DNA from: Microbacterium sp. SSM24
GTDB taxonomy: Bacteria > Actinomycetota > Actinomycetes > Actinomycetales > Microbacteriaceae
Reading direction: 5' to 3'
Length of the DNA stretch: 64,000 bases
Assembly (NCBI RefSeq): GCF_025989145.1
Contig: NZ_JAPDNQ010000002.1
Location: 740,332 to 804,331, forward strand
In this document: piece after piece, positions 16,258 through 25,152 of the stretch
Numbering within the stretch: the first letter of the stretch is position 1
Layout of the letters: each line of letters starts with the position of its first letter
Notes under the pieces: generated by a model
The model's input: only the letters and a program-made list of their open reading frames with translations
Told to the model about the DNA's origin: nothing
Database searches by the model: none
Made by a program: the position numbers and the translations under genes

Positions 16258-16608
16258 GTGTCGAGCCAGCAGCGCCAGATCCCGCCCCTCGAGGTGCGCG
16301 AGAGTGCGACGTGCATGTGCGATCACGGCGATGCCTGCTCCTCTTTCGCGCCGGGTCACGCGCTGCACCTGATCCAGTCGAGGCTGGCCGCGGCGACGCC
16401 GTCGGAGTGGTCCGACGCGATCGTCGAGCACGCCGATGCGGCGTCGGGCGTGGTCCTGCTGCGCACCCTCGCCGACGGCGAGCCGGTGGCCGTGTGGAAC
16501 GGAGCCGGAGCCGCCCTGGTGCTCACGCCGGGCGCGCCGGTCTCGCTGCACGAGCGCTATCACGTGCTCGCGGTCGGCCGCGAGCGCTTCAACGTCCTGC
16601 GTCGCTGA
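16258..16608 (+). CDS. hypothetical protein with CxCDHGDxC motif
   Basis: A 116-residue protein I do not recognise. The GTG at 16258 has a good AAGGAG ribosome site 7 nt upstream. The N-terminal part contains CMCDHGDAC, a compact Cys/His cluster that could bind a metal, followed by a predicted alpha/beta region without membrane segments or signal peptide. It is followed 12 nt later by the convergent stop of a Cys-rich copper-storage-like gene, and CopC lies beyond, so a metal-related role is a guess from context only. The 169-bp region upstream is shared with the divergent garA and should hold both promoters. Confidence 0.65.
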   Translation: MSSQQRQIPPLEVRESATCMCDHGDACSSFAPGHALHLIQSRLAAATPSEWSDAIVEHADAASGVVLLRTLADGEPVAVWNGAGAALVLTPGAPVSLHERYHVLAVGRERFNVLRR

Positions 16609-16620
16609 TCCGGGAGCGGC

Positions 16621-17022
16621 TCAGGCCGCCTTCATCATCATGTCCTTGACGGCCATGCACGCGTCCATGCACGCCTTGCAGGACTGAGCGCACATCTTGC
16701 AGACCTCGCTGTGGTCGGCGTGCTCCATGCACTCGTCCATGCAGGTCTGGCACATCGCGATGCAGGCATCGAGCATCGCCATCATCGACGCGGGGGTCAT
16801 CCCCTGCATGCGCATCATGGCCCGCATCATCGTGTTGCACATGTCCGCGCAGTTCATGCAGGCGGGGCCGCACGACATCATCTGCGTCGAGCACACGGTG
16901 CACGCCTGCTCGCAGGCCGAGCAGGCGTCCATACAGGCCTGCAGCACCGCCATGTCCATCGTGTCCATGCCCGGCATCGACATCATGTCCTTCGACATGG
17001 CGTCCATCATCATGGCGTCCAT
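16621..17022 (-). CDS. Cys-rich four-helix-bundle copper-binding protein (Csp-like, DUF326)
   Basis: A 133-residue protein with 18 cysteines and about 30 methionines, arranged as CxxxC and CxxC pairs along predicted helices (LQACMDACSACEQAC, CIAMCQTCMDECMEH, CKMCAQSCKACMDAC). This is the pattern of bacterial copper storage proteins, which bind many Cu(I) ions inside a four-helix bundle. There is no signal peptide, so a cytosolic Csp3-like role is likely. The ATG at 17022 is chosen because GGAAGGA lies about 9 nt upstream; a longer frame begins 57 nt earlier. It diverges from the copC-like gene 126 bp away, strengthening the copper assignment. Confidence 0.85.
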   Translation of the reverse strand: MDAMMMDAMSKDMMSMPGMDTMDMAVLQACMDACSACEQACTVCSTQMMSCGPACMNCADMCNTMMRAMMRMQGMTPASMMAMLDACIAMCQTCMDECMEHADHSEVCKMCAQSCKACMDACMAVKDMMMKAA

Positions 17023-17148
17023 CCGCCACCGTCCTTCCGCTCCGCGGCCGGCGGGGCAGGTGCTCCCGCCTGGCGCCATGCTAGACCTCGCCGTCCTCGG
17101 ATCGAAGGGGTCGATAGGCTCGATCGGGTGATGTCACAAGGAATTCAC

Positions 17149-17808
17149 ATGCGTTCATCGGCCCGCCCTCTCGCCCTCGTCGCGGCGTTCCTGCTGGCGT
17201 TCGCCGCACTGCTCTTCGCGGCATCCCCGGCGCAGGCGCACGACGAGCTGCTCGGCAGCGATCCCGCGTCCGGCTCCACCGTGGATGCCCTCCCGGCGCA
17301 GATCTCCCTCACCTTCAGCGGGATCATCGCGACCGACGACGGAGCGTCGGAGGTGTCGGTGACGGATGCCTCGGGCACAGAACTCGCCGACGGGGCGCCC
17401 ACTGCCCAGGACAACGTGCTGACGCAGGCGCTCGCAGGCGAGGCATCCGGCACCCTCAGCGTGCTCTGGAAGGTGGTCTCCAGCGACGGGCACCCCATCT
17501 CGGGCGAGTTCGAGTTCACCGTCTCCGGAGCACCGACGCCGACGCCGACCACGACTCCCGAGCCGACCGCGACGACCGACCCCACGCAGACCCCGACGCC
17601 GACGCCGTCCTCGAGCGCTCCCCCGGCTGATTCGGGATCCTCGTCGTGGCCGTGGATCGTCGCCGGGCTCGTGCTCGCCGCCATCGCGGGCGCCGTGCTC
17701 TACCTGCTGGTCTCGCGCGCACGCCGCGAGAAGGCACTCGCCGAGAACCGCGAGCGGGCGCTCGGCGGCCCCTCCGGCCCCGGCTCCGAGCCGCCCGCCG
17801 CGCACTAG
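17149..17808 (+). CDS. CopC domain-containing copper-binding protein, membrane anchored
   Basis: A 219-residue exported protein: signal peptide (1 to about 31, ending AQA before HDELL), CopC-type beta-sandwich (about 32-125), a Thr/Pro-rich linker, one transmembrane helix (WPWIVAGLVLAAIAGAVLYL) and a basic cytoplasmic tail. The mature N-terminal histidine (HDELLGSDPASG) and the DGHPISGEF motif are the conserved Cu(II) ligands of the family. The ATG at 17149 follows AAGGA with 7 nt spacing. The fused CopD domain found in many actinobacterial relatives is absent. Role: periplasm-side copper binding or delivery, probably alongside the divergent Csp-like protein. Confidence 0.88.
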   Translation: MRSSARPLALVAAFLLAFAALLFAASPAQAHDELLGSDPASGSTVDALPAQISLTFSGIIATDDGASEVSVTDASGTELADGAPTAQDNVLTQALAGEASGTLSVLWKVVSSDGHPISGEFEFTVSGAPTPTPTTTPEPTATTDPTQTPTPTPSSSAPPADSGSSSWPWIVAGLVLAAIAGAVLYLLVSRARREKALAENRERALGGPSGPGSEPPAAH

Positions 17809-17811
17809 GCT
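17806..17811 (+). promoter_or_regulatory. -10 hexamer TAGGCT of lpdA, overlapping the copC stop codon
   Basis: TAGGCT begins with the TAG stop codon of the upstream gene and ends 6 nt before the lpdA ATG. With no Shine-Dalgarno sequence, a leaderless lpdA transcript is predicted. Confidence 0.55.
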
Positions 17812-17817
17812 TGACGC

Positions 17818-19218
17818 ATGCCTCACTACGACGTCGTCATCCTCGGCGCGGGCCCCGGCGGGTACGTCGCGGCCGTCCGCAGCGCTCAGCTCGGCCTCTC
17901 CGTCGCGATCATCGAAGAGAAGTACTGGGGCGGTGTCTGCCTCAACGTCGGCTGCATCCCCTCGAAGGCTCTCCTGCGCAACGCCGACCTGGCCCACATC
18001 TTCCACGACCAGGCCGAGCTCTTCGGCATCTCGGGCGACGTGTCGTTCGACTTCGGTGTCGCGTGGGACCGCAGCCGCAAGGTGTCCGAGACGCACGTCA
18101 AGGGCATCCACTACCTGATGAAGAAGAACAAGGTCACCGAGTACGAGGGCCGCGGCAACTTCACCGGCCCCAACGCGATCACGGTGACCAAGGCCGACGG
18201 CTCCACCGAGGACGTCACGTTTGACAACGCGATCATCGCGACCGGCTCGAAGGTGCGCCTGCTCCCCGGCGTGACGCTCAGCGAGAACGTCGTGACGTAT
18301 GAAGAGCAGATCATGTCGCGCGGCCTGCCCGAGTCGATCGTCATCGTCGGCGCCGGTGCCATCGGCATGGAGTTCGGCTTCGTGATGACCAACTACGGCG
18401 TCAAGGTCACGATCATCGAGTTCCTCGACCGCGCGCTCCCCAACGAGGACGCCGACGTGTCGAAGGAGATCGCGCGCCACTACAAGAAGTACGGCGTCGA
18501 CATCCTCACCTCGACCAAGGTCGAGACGGTCACCGATCACGGCGACAAGGTCACCGTCACCTACACCCCGGCCGCCGGGGGCGAGACCCAGTCGATCGAT
18601 GCCGACAAGGTGCTCATGTCGATCGGGTTCGCCGCCAACATCGAGGGCTTCGGTCTCGAGAACACCGGCGTGAAGCTCACCGACCGCGGCGCGATCGACA
18701 TCGATGACCACATGCGCACGAACGTGCCGCACATCTACGCAATCGGCGACGTCACGGCCAAGCTGCAGCTCGCCCACGTCGCAGAGGCGCAGGGCGTGGT
18801 CGCGGCCGAGACGATCGGCAAGGCCGAGACGATGACCCTCGGCGATTACCGGATGATGCCGCGCGCGACGTTCTGCTCGCCGCAGGTCGCGTCGTTCGGC
18901 CTCACCGAGCAGCAGGCGCGCGACGCCGGCTACGACGTCAAGGTCGCGAAGTTCCCGTTCTCTGCCAACGGCAAGGCGAACGGCCTCGGCGAGCCCATCG
19001 GCTTCGTCAAGCTCATCGCCGACGGCGAGCACCTCGAGCTCCTCGGCGGCCACCTCATCGGGCCCGACGTGTCCGAGCTTCTGCCCGAACTGACCCTCGC
19101 GCAGAAGTGGGACCTCACCGCCCTCGAGGCCGCCCGCAACGTGCACACCCACCCGACGCTGTCGGAAGCCGTGCAGGAGGCCTTCCACGGCCTCGCCGGC
19201 CACATGATCAACCTCTGA
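17818..19218 (+). CDS. lpdA: dihydrolipoyl dehydrogenase (E3)
   Basis: FAD-dependent E3 subunit that reoxidises dihydrolipoamide in the pyruvate and 2-oxoglutarate dehydrogenase complexes. The 466-residue protein is full length: FAD-binding GAGPGG near the N-terminus, redox pair in [13 protein letters not shown] (Cys41/Cys46), NAD-binding [10 protein letters not shown] in the middle, the second FAD contact YAIGDV, and the C-terminal catalytic HTHPTLSE. It stands alone, 9 nt after the copC-like gene but with its own likely promoter. Functionally it links to GarA, which in relatives inhibits the complex that uses this subunit. Confidence 0.97.
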   Translation: MPHYDVVILGAGPGGYVAAVRSAQLGLSVAIIEEKYWGGVCLNVGCIPSKALLRNADLAHIFHDQAELFGISGDVSFDFGVAWDRSRKVSETHVKGIHYLMKKNKVTEYEGRGNFTGPNAITVTKADGSTEDVTFDNAIIATGSKVRLLPGVTLSENVVTYEEQIMSRGLPESIVIVGAGAIGMEFGFVMTNYGVKVTIIEFLDRALPNEDADVSKEIARHYKKYGVDILTSTKVETVTDHGDKVTVTYTPAAGGETQSIDADKVLMSIGFAANIEGFGLENTGVKLTDRGAIDIDDHMRTNVPHIYAIGDVTAKLQLAHVAEAQGVVAAETIGKAETMTLGDYRMMPRATFCSPQVASFGLTEQQARDAGYDVKVAKFPFSANGKANGLGEPIGFVKLIADGEHLELLGGHLIGPDVSELLPELTLAQKWDLTALEAARNVHTHPTLSEAVQEAFHGLAGHMINL

Positions 19219-19234
19219 CGCCAGAGATGAGCGG

Positions 19235-19259
19235 AGGCCCCGGGCGATGCCCGGGGCCT
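19235..19259. terminator. hairpin terminator after lpdA
   Basis: Perfect 11-bp stem (AGGCCCCGGGC / GCCCGGGGCCT) with a GAT loop between convergent genes; it can serve both strands. Confidence 0.85.
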
Positions 19260-19266
19260 TCGTGCG

Positions 19267-19764
19267 TCACGGGCGCAGCACCAGCAGCGAACTGGTCGCC
19301 GTGGCGAGCGCGGTGCCCGCGGCATCCTCCAGCACTCCCTCGGCGAAGATCACCCGCGACCCGCCCTTGACCACACGGCCGCGCGCCCGCAGCACGCCCG
19401 TCGTCGAGAGGATCGGCCGCAGGTACGCGACCTGCAGGTCGATCGACGTGTAGCCGACGCCTGCCGGGAGGGTCGAGTGCGCCGCGCACCCGACGACGGT
19501 GTCGAGGAGCGTGCACGCGACTCCCCCGTGGACCATCCCGAGGACGTTGTAGTGGTACTCACGCGGTTCGCACTCGAAGACCGCCTCACCCGGCTCGACC
19601 GAGACCATCGTGAAGTCGAGCAGGCGCGCGATCGGCGGAGGCGGCAGCTCGCCCGAGATGAGCTTGCGGAGGTAGTCGATGCCGTCGAGGCCGCGTGAGG
19701 CCACCAGTGGCGGGCCCGGGTCGTCCCAGTCGAAGGTGCGGGAGCGCGAGTCCTGCGTCGTCAT
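19267..19764 (-). CDS. PaaI-type hot-dog thioesterase
   Basis: A 165-residue protein of the hot-dog thioesterase family that hydrolyses acyl- or aryl-CoA thioesters. The family signature is in HGGVACTLLDTVVGCA (about residues 80-95), followed by the strand YTSIDLQVAYLRPI and a C-terminal LATATSSLLVL strand. The ATG at 19764 is preceded by TAGGCT 7 nt upstream, giving a likely leaderless start; a longer frame upstream runs across the CYTH gene and is not used. The acyl substrate cannot be deduced, and no catabolic operon is attached. Confidence 0.87.
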   Translation of the reverse strand: MTTQDSRSRTFDWDDPGPPLVASRGLDGIDYLRKLISGELPPPPIARLLDFTMVSVEPGEAVFECEPREYHYNVLGMVHGGVACTLLDTVVGCAAHSTLPAGVGYTSIDLQVAYLRPILSTTGVLRARGRVVKGGSRVIFAEGVLEDAAGTALATATSSLLVLRP

Positions 19765-19771
19765 GGCACGA

Positions 19772-19777
19772 AGCCTA
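19772..19777 (-). promoter_or_regulatory. -10 hexamer TAGGCT of the thioesterase gene
   Basis: TAGGCT ends 7 nt before the ATG at 19764 with no Shine-Dalgarno sequence between. Confidence 0.5.
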
Positions 19778-19786
19778 GACCCGGGG

Positions 19787-20428
19787 TCAGTGGCCGAGGG
19801 CTCGGGCGAGCTTGGAATCGGATGCCGCGGCCCGGCCGCCCGCCGCGAGCGCGGCGGCCTCCACGGCGGCGAAGAACGAGGTGCGCCACCGAGGGTCGGC
19901 GGGGGCAGCGGGACCGAGCTCGATCTCCCACTCATGCCACTCGCGATCGATGCCGTTGCGCTCGTCCCGCGTGCGGACGTGGTCGTCGGCGAACTCGGCG
20001 ACGACTCCACCGTCCGCTCCCGCGAGCGCGTACGCGATGCGCTCATTGCGGATGCGCGCGAGCGGCGTCAGCTCCGCGTCACCGACGATGCCCGACAGCT
20101 CGGTTCGAGCCCCCGTCGGGATGATGCCCTCGGTGCCGAGCGGCCAGTGCAGTTCGACGCGTCCTCCGTCGGCGCCGCGCGGCCCCTTGATGTGCCAGCC
20201 GGCATCCGGGCCGCCGGTGCGGCGACGCAGCGCGTAGCCGTGACGGGCGAGCGCTCCGTCCGCGGTGTCGAGGTAGGCGGCATCCAGCGAGCGCTCCTCG
20301 CCGGCGCTCACCGCCACGACACCGGGAAGCCTCGACCAGTCCGGCACCGGGACCCCCGCGTCGACGTCGAACTTGAGCTCGATCTCGACCGACCGCGCGG
20401 GCACGTCGCCGTGATCAGCGCCGGTCAC
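19787..20428 (-). CDS. CYTH domain protein (triphosphate tunnel metalloenzyme)
   Basis: A 213-residue protein starting with the CYTH signature EIELKFDV (ExExK, about residues 15-22), followed by alternating basic and acidic strands (YALRRRTGG, WHIKGPRG, RIRNERIAYAL, WHEWEIELG) that line a triphosphate-binding tunnel. Relatives are inorganic triphosphatases, adenylate cyclases or thiamine triphosphatases. Domain content alone does not choose between them. The C-terminal segment is short and helical with no CHAD domain. The GTG start overlaps the end of the preceding 77-codon gene by 14 nt, so the two are cotranscribed. Confidence 0.85.
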   Translation of the reverse strand: MTGADHGDVPARSVEIELKFDVDAGVPVPDWSRLPGVVAVSAGEERSLDAAYLDTADGALARHGYALRRRTGGPDAGWHIKGPRGADGGRVELHWPLGTEGIIPTGARTELSGIVGDAELTPLARIRNERIAYALAGADGGVVAEFADDHVRTRDERNGIDREWHEWEIELGPAAPADPRWRTSFFAAVEAAALAAGGRAAASDSKLARALGH

Positions 20429-20648
20429 TCGCCGAGTCGCTGTAGGGATCGATGTCGTCCTGGGATTCGACGAACCAGAATTCGGCTTCGGTGGGCCCGT
20501 CGCCTTCGCCGGTCTTCTCCGGGGCGCCCTTGCGCTCGTAGACGACCTGTGTCTCGCTGTACGGGACGATCAGTCGTTCGAGTTGCGGGTCTTCGAGGGG
20601 CAGGACCTGCCCGTCGAGCGGGCCTCCGTGCAGTCGTGCGATGGCCAT
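20415..20648 (-). CDS. conserved small hypothetical protein
   Basis: A 77-residue acidic protein beginning MAIARLHGGPLDGQ; I do not recognise a named domain. The opening LHGGPLDG resembles short proteins of unknown function common in actinobacteria. The ATG at 20648 is supported by TACGCT ending 6 nt upstream (leaderless pattern) and by the family-like opening; an in-frame upstream extension lies in the shared promoter region with glgP. It overlaps the CYTH gene by 14 nt and is presumably its operon leader. Confidence 0.7.
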   Translation of the reverse strand: MAIARLHGGPLDGQVLPLEDPQLERLIVPYSETQVVYERKGAPEKTGEGDGPTEAEFWFVESQDDIDPYSDSASDRR

Positions 20649-20654
20649 GAGGCC

Positions 20655-20660
20655 AGCGTA
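20655..20660 (-). promoter_or_regulatory. -10 hexamer TACGCT of the 77-codon gene
   Basis: TACGCT ends exactly 6 nt before the ATG at 20648; no ribosome site is present. Confidence 0.5.
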
Positions 20661-20781
20661 GACCCGGCTCCCGACGCCGGACGCGACCACCGCCTCGCGC
20701 GTGTCCCGATGGACGTCCTTGCGCATCGCCGGTCCGCGTTGCGTCACGAACCGTTGTGCAAGCGTTTTCATCCGATGCCCT

Positions 20782-20787
20782 TAGAAT
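20782..20787 (+). promoter_or_regulatory. -10 hexamer TAGAAT of glgP
   Basis: TAGAAT ends 7 nt before the GTG at 20795 in the 146-bp divergent region; a leaderless glgP transcript is predicted. Confidence 0.5.
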
Positions 20788-20794
20788 CGCTCGC

Positions 20795-23353
20795 GTGAAG
20801 GCCATCCGAACGTTCACCGTCCGCCCCGTCCTCGCCGAGGCCCTCGCACCTCTCGATCGGCTCGCCGCCAACTGGCGCTGGTCGTGGAGTCGTGCGACAC
20901 ACGCCCTCTTCGCGTCGATGGACCCCACCCTGTGGGAGTCGATCGGAGAGAACCCGGCGCGCATGCTGGGCGCGCTCGGACAGGATCGCCTCGACGAGCT
21001 CGCCCGCGACGAGGACTTCGTGCGCCGCGTGCGCGAAGAGGACGAGCGCCTCACCGCCTACCTCGACGAGGACCGCTGGTTCCAGCGCCTCGAGGGCGAC
21101 AAGCCGGTGCACATCGCCTACTTCTCCCCCGAGTTCGGCGTCGACGGCTCGCTCCCGCAGTACTCGGGCGGCCTCGGCATCCTCGCCGGCGATCACCTCA
21201 AGAGCGCGTCCGACCTCGGCGTGCCGCTGACCGGCGTCGGGCTGTTCTATCGGGCCGGCTACTTCCGCCAGTCGATCGGCGATGACGGCTGGCAGCGCGA
21301 GAGCTACCCGCTGCTCGACCCGTACGGACTCGGACTGACGCTTCTCCGCGATCGCGAGGGCGCGCCTGTCGAGATCGCGCTCCAGCTTCCCGGCGACCGC
21401 GTCCTGCACGCGCGCGTGTGGATCGCCGACATCGGGCGCATCCCCCTGCTGCTGCTCGACTCCGAGACCCCCTCCAACTCCGACGAGCTGCGCAAGGTCA
21501 CCGATCGCCTCTACGGCGGCGGCGGCGAGCACCGGCTGCTGCAGGAGCTGCTCCTGGGCGTGGGCGGCGTGCGCGCCGTGCGCGTGTGGTCGGAGCTCAC
21601 GGGACGACCGGCGCCGGACGTCTATCACACGAACGAGGGCCACGCCGGCTTCCAAGGTCTTGAGCGGATGTCGGAGCTCATCACCCACGACGGGCTCGAC
21701 TTCGACACGGCGCTCGCGCAGGTGCGGGCCGGGACCGTCTTCACGACCCACACGCCGGTGCCCGCCGGGATCGACCGCTTCCCGCGCGACCTGATTGCCG
21801 ACTACCTCGCGACCGGACTCTTCGCGAACCTCGACGCCGGACGCGCGATCGCGCTCGGACTCGAGACGTGGGAGGGCGGCGACCAGGGCGTCTTCAACAT
21901 GGCCGTGCTCGGCCTGCACCTCGGGCAGCACGCCAACGGCGTCTCGGTGCTGCACGGCGAGGTCAGCCGCGGCATGTTCGGGATGCTGTGGCCCCGCGTC
22001 GATGTGGACGAGGTGCCGATCACCTCGATCACCAATGGCGTGCACGCGCCGACGTGGGTCCATCCGGCGCTGAAGGCGCTCAGCGAGCGCGTGTGGGGCG
22101 ACGCTCTCACCGACACGCACGACTGGAACGACCGCGGCGCCGTGAGCGACGCGGAGCTGTGGGGTGTGCGTCAGCAGATGAAGGGCGAGCTCGTCGCCGA
22201 GGCGCGACGCCGGGTGGCGGCATCCGTCACGAACAGCTCGGCGATCGTGCCGGCGTGGATCGACGACCTTCTCGACCCCGAGGTGCTCACGATCGGCTTC
22301 GCCCGCCGCGTGCCGACCTACAAGCGGCTCACGCTGATGCTGCGCGACCCCGAGCGGCTCACCGCGCTGCTCACCGATCCCGAGCGCCCGGTGCAGATCG
22401 TCATCGGCGGCAAGTCGCACCCCGCCGACGACTCGGGCAAGATCCTGATCCAGCAGCTGGTGAGGTTCAGCCGCGACCCCAAGGTGCGCGGCCGCATCGT
22501 GTTCCTGCCGGACTACGACATCGGTCTCGCGAAGGGCCTGTACCCGGGCTGCGACGTGTGGCTCAACAACCCGCTGCGCCCGCTCGAGGCGTGCGGTACG
22601 AGCGGCATGAAGGCGGCGCTCAACGGCGCGCTGAACCTGTCGATCCTCGACGGCTGGTGGGACGAGTGGTACGACGGCCGCAACGGCTGGGCGATCCCGA
22701 CGGCGGACACCGCATCGAGCGACGAGGAGCGCGATGACGCCGAGGCGGCGGCGCTGTACGACCTCATCGAGCACCAGCTCGTCCCGAAGTTCTACGAGCG
22801 CGAGGGCGGCGTGCCGGTGGCCTGGCTCGACATGGTGCGCCACACCATGACAGACCTCGGGCAGAAGGCGACGAGCGACCGCATGGTCCGCGACTACGTG
22901 CAGCGGCTGTACGTCCCGTCGGCGGCGCACGATGTCGCCCTGCGTGCCGACGGCTTCGCGGAGGCCAGGGCCGTCGCGGCCTTCGTCGCACGCGTGACCG
23001 AGGCCTGGCCCCGCGTCGTCATCGCGGGCGTGGACTCGTCCGGCATCCCGTCGCAGGCGCAAGCAGGCGACGCCCTCGAGGTGAGCGCTGCCGTCCGGCT
23101 CGACGGGCTCTCGCCCGACGACGTCGCCGTCGAGCTCGCCTACGGCCGCACCGACGAGGACGACGCCCTCGCGCGCGATCACTCGGTGCAGCGCCTCCAG
23201 CCGGCGGGCCCGGCCGTGGACGGACTCACGACGTTCACGGGCACCCTGCCCCTGACCGTGACGGGAACCTTCGGGTACACCGTGCGGGTGGTGCCGGCGC
23301 ATCCGCAGCTCGTCTCGCCCGTCGAACTCGGGCTGGTCGCGTACCCCTCCTGA
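20795..23353 (+). CDS. glgP: alpha-glucan (glycogen/maltodextrin) phosphorylase
   Basis: Cleaves alpha-1,4-glucans with phosphate to give glucose-1-phosphate. The 852-residue protein matches the long actinobacterial GlgP type (GT35): an N-terminal DUF3417 region (to about 120), the catalytic block beginning AYFSPEFGVDGSLPQYSGGL, the NEGHAGF segment, the phosphate/PLP region IVIGGKSHPADDSGK and the cofactor lysine in EACGTSGMKAALNG. The GTG at 20795 is chosen from the leaderless -10 and because it gives the family N-terminus. No other glycogen genes are adjacent. Confidence 0.94.
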   Translation: MKAIRTFTVRPVLAEALAPLDRLAANWRWSWSRATHALFASMDPTLWESIGENPARMLGALGQDRLDELARDEDFVRRVREEDERLTAYLDEDRWFQRLEGDKPVHIAYFSPEFGVDGSLPQYSGGLGILAGDHLKSASDLGVPLTGVGLFYRAGYFRQSIGDDGWQRESYPLLDPYGLGLTLLRDREGAPVEIALQLPGDRVLHARVWIADIGRIPLLLLDSETPSNSDELRKVTDRLYGGGGEHRLLQELLLGVGGVRAVRVWSELTGRPAPDVYHTNEGHAGFQGLERMSELITHDGLDFDTALAQVRAGTVFTTHTPVPAGIDRFPRDLIADYLATGLFANLDAGRAIALGLETWEGGDQGVFNMAVLGLHLGQHANGVSVLHGEVSRGMFGMLWPRVDVDEVPITSITNGVHAPTWVHPALKALSERVWGDALTDTHDWNDRGAVSDAELWGVRQQMKGELVAEARRRVAASVTNSSAIVPAWIDDLLDPEVLTIGFARRVPTYKRLTLMLRDPERLTALLTDPERPVQIVIGGKSHPADDSGKILIQQLVRFSRDPKVRGRIVFLPDYDIGLAKGLYPGCDVWLNNPLRPLEACGTSGMKAALNGALNLSILDGWWDEWYDGRNGWAIPTADTASSDEERDDAEAAALYDLIEHQLVPKFYEREGGVPVAWLDMVRHTMTDLGQKATSDRMVRDYVQRLYVPSAAHDVALRADGFAEARAVAAFVARVTEAWPRVVIAGVDSSGIPSQAQAGDALEVSAAVRLDGLSPDDVAVELAYGRTDEDDALARDHSVQRLQPAGPAVDGLTTFTGTLPLTVTGTFGYTVRVVPAHPQLVSPVELGLVAYPS

Positions 23354-23387
23354 TCCGCGTCCGTCTCGGACGGTCGCGCTGAGCGAA

Positions 23388-23393
23388 TATCGT
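23388..23393 (+). promoter_or_regulatory. -10 hexamer TATCGT of the amidotransferase gene
   Basis: TATCGT ends 6 nt before the GTG at 23400 with no Shine-Dalgarno sequence. Confidence 0.5.
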
Positions 23394-23399
23394 TGATCC

Positions 23400-24131
23400 G
23401 TGAAGCCGTTCGTCCTCCTCGCCACGCGGGCCGAAGACGTGCCCGCCGACGAGGAGTACGCGCTGTTCCTGCGCTACACCGGTCTCGATGAGCGCGACCT
23501 GCTGCGAGTGCGGCTCGAAGCCGGCCCGATGCCCCGGTTCGATCTCGACGGGATCTCGGGCATCTTCGTCGGCGGCGGGCCGTTCAACGCGTCCGACGCC
23601 GACGAGACGAAGTCGGCGGTGCAGCATCGGGTCGAGGCGGAGTTCCAGGCGCTGCTCGACGAGGTCGTGGCGCGCGACTTCCCGTTCCTCGGCGCCTGCT
23701 ACGGCATCGGCACGCTCGGTGCGCACCAGGGCGCGGTCATCGATCGGACGTACCCCGAGCCCATCAGCGTCGTCCCCGTGACGCTGACCGAGGACGGAGC
23801 ATCCGATCCTCTTCTGGAGGATCTGCCGCGAGAGTTCGCGGCGTTCGTCGGGCACAAGGAGGCGATCACCGCGCTGCCGTCGTCGGCGACGCTGCTCGCC
23901 TCGTCGCCCGACTGCCCGGTGCAGATGTTCAAAGTGCGCCAGAACGTCTATGCGACGCAGTTCCACCCCGAGCTCGACGTCGACGGCATCACGACGCGCA
24001 TCCACGCCTACGCCGGCTACGGCTACTTCGCCGCGGACGAGCTCGAGCTGACACTCGCGGCGGTCCGCCGCGCCGCGGTCTCGCACCCGAGCCGGATGCT
24101 GCGGACCTTCGTCGAGCGCTTCTCGCGCTAG
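23400..24131 (+). CDS. class I glutamine amidotransferase (GMP synthase-like)
   Basis: A 243-residue stand-alone glutamine amidotransferase. The catalytic triad is visible: nucleophilic cysteine in FLGACYGIGTL, histidine and glutamate in YATQFHPELD. The preceding GIFVGGGPFNASD forms the oxyanion-side strand. Family members of this size are annotated as GMP synthase-like, but no synthetase domain or partner gene is adjacent, so the acceptor of the ammonia is unknown; related proteins hydrolyse gamma-glutamyl compounds. It ends 7 nt from the convergent YihY gene. Confidence 0.87.
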   Translation: MKPFVLLATRAEDVPADEEYALFLRYTGLDERDLLRVRLEAGPMPRFDLDGISGIFVGGGPFNASDADETKSAVQHRVEAEFQALLDEVVARDFPFLGACYGIGTLGAHQGAVIDRTYPEPISVVPVTLTEDGASDPLLEDLPREFAAFVGHKEAITALPSSATLLASSPDCPVQMFKVRQNVYATQFHPELDVDGITTRIHAYAGYGYFAADELELTLAAVRRAAVSHPSRMLRTFVERFSR

Positions 24132-24138
24132 CGGCGCG

Positions 24139-25146
24139 TCAGCCGTCCTTCGGGTCGGACTTCCGACGGGCTTTCGCGGCCGCAGCCTGCGCGAGCTCCA
24201 GCTCGCCCGACGCGACGCGGAGGGCGTCCTCCGCGCGCTTGACGCGACGCGCCTCGAAAGTGGTGGCGCCGTACTTCTCGCGCACGCGGTCCTCATCCTG
24301 AGCGACGGTCACGATGATCCAGGTGGAGGCGAGGAGGATCACCTGCGCCGACAGGTTGAACCACAGCAGCAGCGCGATGAGCGCGGCGAACGATGCGAGC
24401 AGCGGGTTGCTTCCTGCGCCCCGCACGAACAGGCCCGACAGCTGCTGCAGGACGGTGAGCCCCACGCCTCCGATGAGCGAACCCGCGATGAGCGTGGCCG
24501 GGCGTGCCTTGACGGCGCTCAGCACGACGAAGGCGAGAGCCACGATCGCGCCGTCCAGCAGGAACGTGGCGCCGATGGCGAGAACCTGCGTCGCGAGGTC
24601 GCCGACCCACGAGTCGGTGCCGAACCAGTCCCCCACGACGCCGATGAACGTCGTGCCGTAGAAGGTGACCGCGGCGGACAGCACGAAGCCGCCGCCGATC
24701 GCGAGGGCGAGCAGCAGATTGCGCAGGATCACCCAGATCCAGAACACGTCGTCATGGATCTCGTCGGCGAGCGTCCGCAGCGCAGCCCGCAGCGACCCGA
24801 TCGCGCCGATCGCCGCACCGACCAGGGCGACGAGCGACAGGATGCCGGTGAGCGTGAAGCCGACGGGCTGGATCTGGTCGACGTCGATGATGCCGTCCGT
24901 GCCGATGAGGCCGGGGATCGCGGCATCCACGGTGTTCACGAGGGCCTCGAGGGCCGCCGGATTCCCCTCGAGCCACAGCGCCGCGAACGAGAACCCCAGC
25001 AGGACGGCCGCGAAAACCGAGAACAGGGCCCGGTAGGTGATGCTGTCCGACAGCATCGGTCCGCGCCGTTCCAGGTAGTGGAACCACACTCGTACCGCCC
25101 GCAGCGAGAGTGCCCAGGCGGTGAGCTTCGCGATGAGGTCGGCCAT
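24139..25146 (-). CDS. YihY/BrkB family integral membrane protein
   Basis: A 335-residue membrane protein of the YihY/virulence factor BrkB family (formerly misnamed RNase BN). It has about six hydrophobic segments, with the family feature RGPMLSDSITYRALFSVFAA after the first amphipathic helix, and a charged, Ala/Lys-rich C-terminal tail of about 60 residues predicted to be helical and cytoplasmic. Molecular function is not established. The ATG at 25146 is preceded by TAGCCT six nucleotides upstream. It is the left boundary of the type IV pilus region. Confidence 0.88.
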   Translation of the reverse strand: MADLIAKLTAWALSLRAVRVWFHYLERRGPMLSDSITYRALFSVFAAVLLGFSFAALWLEGNPAALEALVNTVDAAIPGLIGTDGIIDVDQIQPVGFTLTGILSLVALVGAAIGAIGSLRAALRTLADEIHDDVFWIWVILRNLLLALAIGGGFVLSAAVTFYGTTFIGVVGDWFGTDSWVGDLATQVLAIGATFLLDGAIVALAFVVLSAVKARPATLIAGSLIGGVGLTVLQQLSGLFVRGAGSNPLLASFAALIALLLWFNLSAQVILLASTWIIVTVAQDEDRVREKYGATTFEARRVKRAEDALRVASGELELAQAAAAKARRKSDPKDG

Positions 25147-25152
25147 ACGGTC

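Noticed and set aside
20768..23425. 885-codon open frame antisense to glgP
   Set aside because: Same antisense artefact; glgP has all catalytic motifs on the + strand.
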